Positions 5,443 to 6,891 of a DNA stretch of 6,891 nucleotides are shown piece by piece; position 1 is the stretch's first letter; each line of letters opens with the position of its first letter. Where the stretch lies: assembly GCA_019237435.1 (NCBI GenBank), contig JAFAHB010000094.1, positions 1-6,891 on the forward strand. Reading direction: 5' to 3'. The notes under the pieces were generated by a model, which worked only from the letters and a program-made list of their open reading frames with translations, was not told the DNA's origin and did not search any database. The translations under genes and the position numbers were made by a program. The stretch comes from Vulcanimicrobiota bacterium. GTDB taxonomy: Bacteria; Vulcanimicrobiota; Vulcanimicrobiia; Vulcanimicrobiales; Vulcanimicrobiaceae.

Positions 5443-6654
5443 ATGGCGCTAAGCGCCCCGCTTCCAAGCGGGACGGTAACGTTGCTTTTTACCGACATCG
5501 AGGGCAGCACGCAGCACTGGGAGCAGCAGCGCGCCGCGATGCCCGAGGCGTTGCGGCGCCACGACGAGCTGCTGCGAACCGCGATTGAAGCGCATGGCGG
5601 GCACGTCTTCAAGACGGTCGGCGACGCTTTTTGCGCGGCATTTTCACGCGCGTCGGATGCCGTCGCTGCAGCCGCTGATGCGCAACGCGCACTCGCAGCC
5701 GAGGATTGGAGCGCGATCGGCGGACTGAGCGTGCGTATGGCGCTACACAGCGGAAGCACCGACGAGCGCGAGGGCGACTACTTCGGCCCGACCGTTAATC
5801 GCGTTGCGCGATTACTCGCGGTCGCGCACGGCGGACAAGTCGTCGTCTCGGGCTCGACGGCACCGCTCCTGCGCGCCATGATGCCCGAGCGAACGGAACT
5901 GCACGACCTTGGCGCGCATCGGCTCAAAGACCTCGCAGAGCCGGAGCAAGTGTGGCAGCTCAATATTGAAACGTTGCCGATCGAGTTTCCAGCGCTGCGT
6001 TCGCTCGAATCGCTGCCTAACAATCTTCCGATCCAACGCACCAGCTTCGTGGGGCGCGAGCAGGATATCGCGGACGTCATGGAACTGCTCGCGCAACACC
6101 GCCTGCTCACGCTCGTGGGTTCCGGCGGCGTCGGCAAGACGCGGCTTGCCGTGCACGTTGGCGCGGGGCTGCTCGATCGCTATCCCGACGGCGTGTGGTT
6201 TGTCGATCTTGCGCCGATTTCCGATCCGGAGCTCGTGTCGAGCGTGACCGCGCAGGCGTTGGGCATGAGCCAGCAACAAGGCCGACGGGTCGACGAGGCG
6301 ATTCCGCTCTGGCTCAAACGCAAGCAGCTGCTGCTGATCTTCGATAACTGCGAACACGTCCTAGAGCCGGTGGCCCAACTCGCAGCGTCGATCCTCACGA
6401 CCGCGCCGGAGATTACGATCCTGGCCACGTCGCGACAGGCGCTCGCTATCGCCGGCGAAGCAGCGCATCGTCCGTTTTCAAGCCGGTCGCTTCAGTTGGA
6501 ACCGAGAGCGAAGGAAGGCGATGGACGCCCTCGGCGGCGATCGCCAGGGCTTGGCGCGAGGTGGCCAGGATGCGCACCTCTTGCGCTGTTGCGAGGATGG
6601 CATCCGCCAGCGACGCCACGACCTCCACGACGTGTTCGCAGTTATCGAAGATGA
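5443..6654 (+). CDS. Class III adenylyl cyclase fused to an NB-ARC-like ATPase, 3'-truncated; native only to about residue 343
   Basis: Residues 10-130 are a class III nucleotidyl cyclase domain that appears complete: metal-binding Asp18 (FTDIEGST) and Asp61 (KTVGDAF), adenine-selecting Lys57 and Asp112 (DYFGPTVN), and transition-state Asn119 and Arg123 (NRVAR). Adenylyl cyclase activity (ATP to cAMP) is therefore predicted. A linker leads to an AAA/NB-ARC (STAND-type) ATPase: FVGRE at 202-206, Walker A GSGGVGKT at 226-233 and Walker B LLLIFDN ending in Asp301. No signal peptide or membrane segment is seen, so it is cytoplasmic. Family members usually continue through the rest of the ATPase into TPR-like repeats, to roughly 900-1100 residues. 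Here the family sequence stops after ...ATSRQALAIAGEAAHR (Arg343). The last 60 residues are read from the antisense of another cyclase gene and are Pro/Arg-rich nonsense. The product as read lacks its sensor/effector half; it is either broken or a chimera artefact. Confidence 0.88.
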   Translation: MALSAPLPSGTVTLLFTDIEGSTQHWEQQRAAMPEALRRHDELLRTAIEAHGGHVFKTVGDAFCAAFSRASDAVAAAADAQRALAAEDWSAIGGLSVRMALHSGSTDEREGDYFGPTVNRVARLLAVAHGGQVVVSGSTAPLLRAMMPERTELHDLGAHRLKDLAEPEQVWQLNIETLPIEFPALRSLESLPNNLPIQRTSFVGREQDIADVMELLAQHRLLTLVGSGGVGKTRLAVHVGAGLLDRYPDGVWFVDLAPISDPELVSSVTAQALGMSQQQGRRVDEAIPLWLKRKQLLLIFDNCEHVLEPVAQLAASILTTAPEITILATSRQALAIAGEAAHRPFSSRSLQLEPRAKEGDGRPRRRSPGLGARWPGCAPLALLRGWHPPATPRPPRRVRSYRR

Positions 6655-6889
6655 GCAGCAGCTGCTTGCGTTTGAGCCAGAGCGGAATCGCCTCGTCAAC
6701 GCGGCGGCCCGCCTGCTGGTGCATGCCTAGCGCTTGCGCGGTGACGCTGGAGACAAGCCCGGGATCGCTGATCGGGGCCGAGTCGACAAACCACACGCCG
6801 TCGGGATAGCGATCGAGTAGCTCCGTGCCGACCTGCAGCGCGAGCCGCGTCTTGCCGACGCCGCCGGAGCCAACCAGCGTGAGCAGACG
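6100..6889. repeat. Large imperfect inverted repeat formed by two ATPase paralogues
   Basis: The left arm is 6100-6471 and the right arm 6518-6889, about 372 nt each, separated by a spacer of about 46 nt. The arms encode the same ATPase segment on opposite strands. Identity is patchy: 35 of 35 bases between 6172-6206 and 6783-6817, and 68 of 69 bases between 6292-6360 and 6629-6697, but much lower after the Walker B region. Because the arms are not identical, this is two paralogues joined tail to tail and not one gene read back on itself. Confidence 0.85.
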
Positions 6890-6891
6890 AT
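6446..6891 (-). CDS. Second cyclase/ATPase paralogue: internal ATPase fragment, open at the right edge and cut at its 3' side
   Basis: On the minus strand this frame is open from the window edge to a TAG at 6448-6446. The first complete codon encodes Arg at 6889-6887 and starts RLLTLVGSGGVGKTRLA, with Walker A. It continues through GVWFVDSAPISDP and Walker B LLLIFDN to ATSRQALAIAAEGVHRLPSLSVP, ending in about TDDAL. By my count, about 104 of 124 residues match the ATPase of the plus-strand gene. The gene very likely has a cyclase domain beyond the edge, by analogy. Its family-like sequence runs some 19 residues further than that of the plus copy before the junction at about 6461-6472. After that only LRRR and a stop are read, from the antisense of the other gene. 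An ATG at 6796 is internal and not the true start. The fragment is truncated and probably non-functional as assembled. Confidence 0.85.
   Translation of the reverse strand, partial: RLLTLVGSGGVGKTRLALQVGTELLDRYPDGVWFVDSAPISDPGLVSSVTAQALGMHQQAGRRVDEAIPLWLKRKQLLLIFDNCEHVVEVVASLADAILATAQEVRILATSRQALAIAAEGVHRLPSLSVPTEATGLKTDDALLRRR
6461..6472. other. Tail-to-tail junction with microhomology
   Basis: The 12 bases CAGCGCATCGTC fit both genes. On the plus strand they lie within A-A-H-R, the end of the first gene's family sequence. On the minus strand they read D-D-A-L, a normal continuation of the second gene. Past this point each frame turns into the antisense of the other gene. The two breakpoints are offset by about 19 codons in the family alignment, so the join is not at equivalent positions. 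Confidence 0.75.

Noticed and set aside
5457..5472. Inverted repeat CCCGCTT/AAGCGGG at the start of the cyclase gene
   Set aside because: It lies inside coding sequence with a 2-nt gap between the arms; probably chance in GC-rich DNA.
5812..6357. Minus-strand open frame of 181 codons
   Set aside because: It is antisense to the cyclase/ATPase gene, whose motifs are clear on the plus strand.
6521..6809. Plus-strand open frames near the right end
   Set aside because: They are antisense to the minus-strand ATPase fragment, which carries the Walker motifs.

Overview
The window is GC-rich, gene-dense bacterial DNA dominated by secreted lipoproteins. The style (Gly-rich lipidation sites of the C-G-G-G type, beta-propeller lipoproteins in groups, a PF04185-type phosphoesterase, and a class III cyclase fused to an NB-ARC-like ATPase) resembles soil and metagenome lineages such as Candidatus Eremiobacterota. 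That assignment is a guess from gene style; no marker gene is present.

Layout. Positions 1-295 (minus) hold the N-terminal part of a lipoprotein with an Asp-box/BNR-type repeat. It starts at GTG and runs off the left edge. Positions 447-1607 (minus) encode a beta-propeller-like lipoprotein. A 211-bp divergent spacer follows (1608-1818). The plus strand then carries two tandem, diverged propeller-like lipoproteins (1819-2847 and 2870-3910, 22 nt apart). A 158-nt spacer with hairpins leads to a lipoprotein phosphoesterase (4069-5430). Twelve nt after it starts an adenylyl cyclase/ATPase gene (5443 onward).

Right end. The cyclase gene is broken. At about 6461-6472 the sequence folds back into the opposite strand of a second, related but non-identical cyclase/ATPase gene, which runs in from the right edge on the minus strand. 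Both genes lose their 3' parts at this tail-to-tail join, which has about 11-12 bp of microhomology. The two copies share a roughly 370-bp imperfect inverted repeat with patches of near-perfect identity. The join is either a real foldback/inversion or an amplification or assembly chimera; the sequence alone cannot decide.

How the genes may work together (inference): four or five proteins appear to be exported and lipid-anchored, three of them likely propellers of unknown ligand. The close coupling of the phosphoesterase with a cytoplasmic cAMP-forming signalling ATPase suggests a shared transcript. I see no CRISPR array, tRNA, rRNA, transposase or recognisable defence system.
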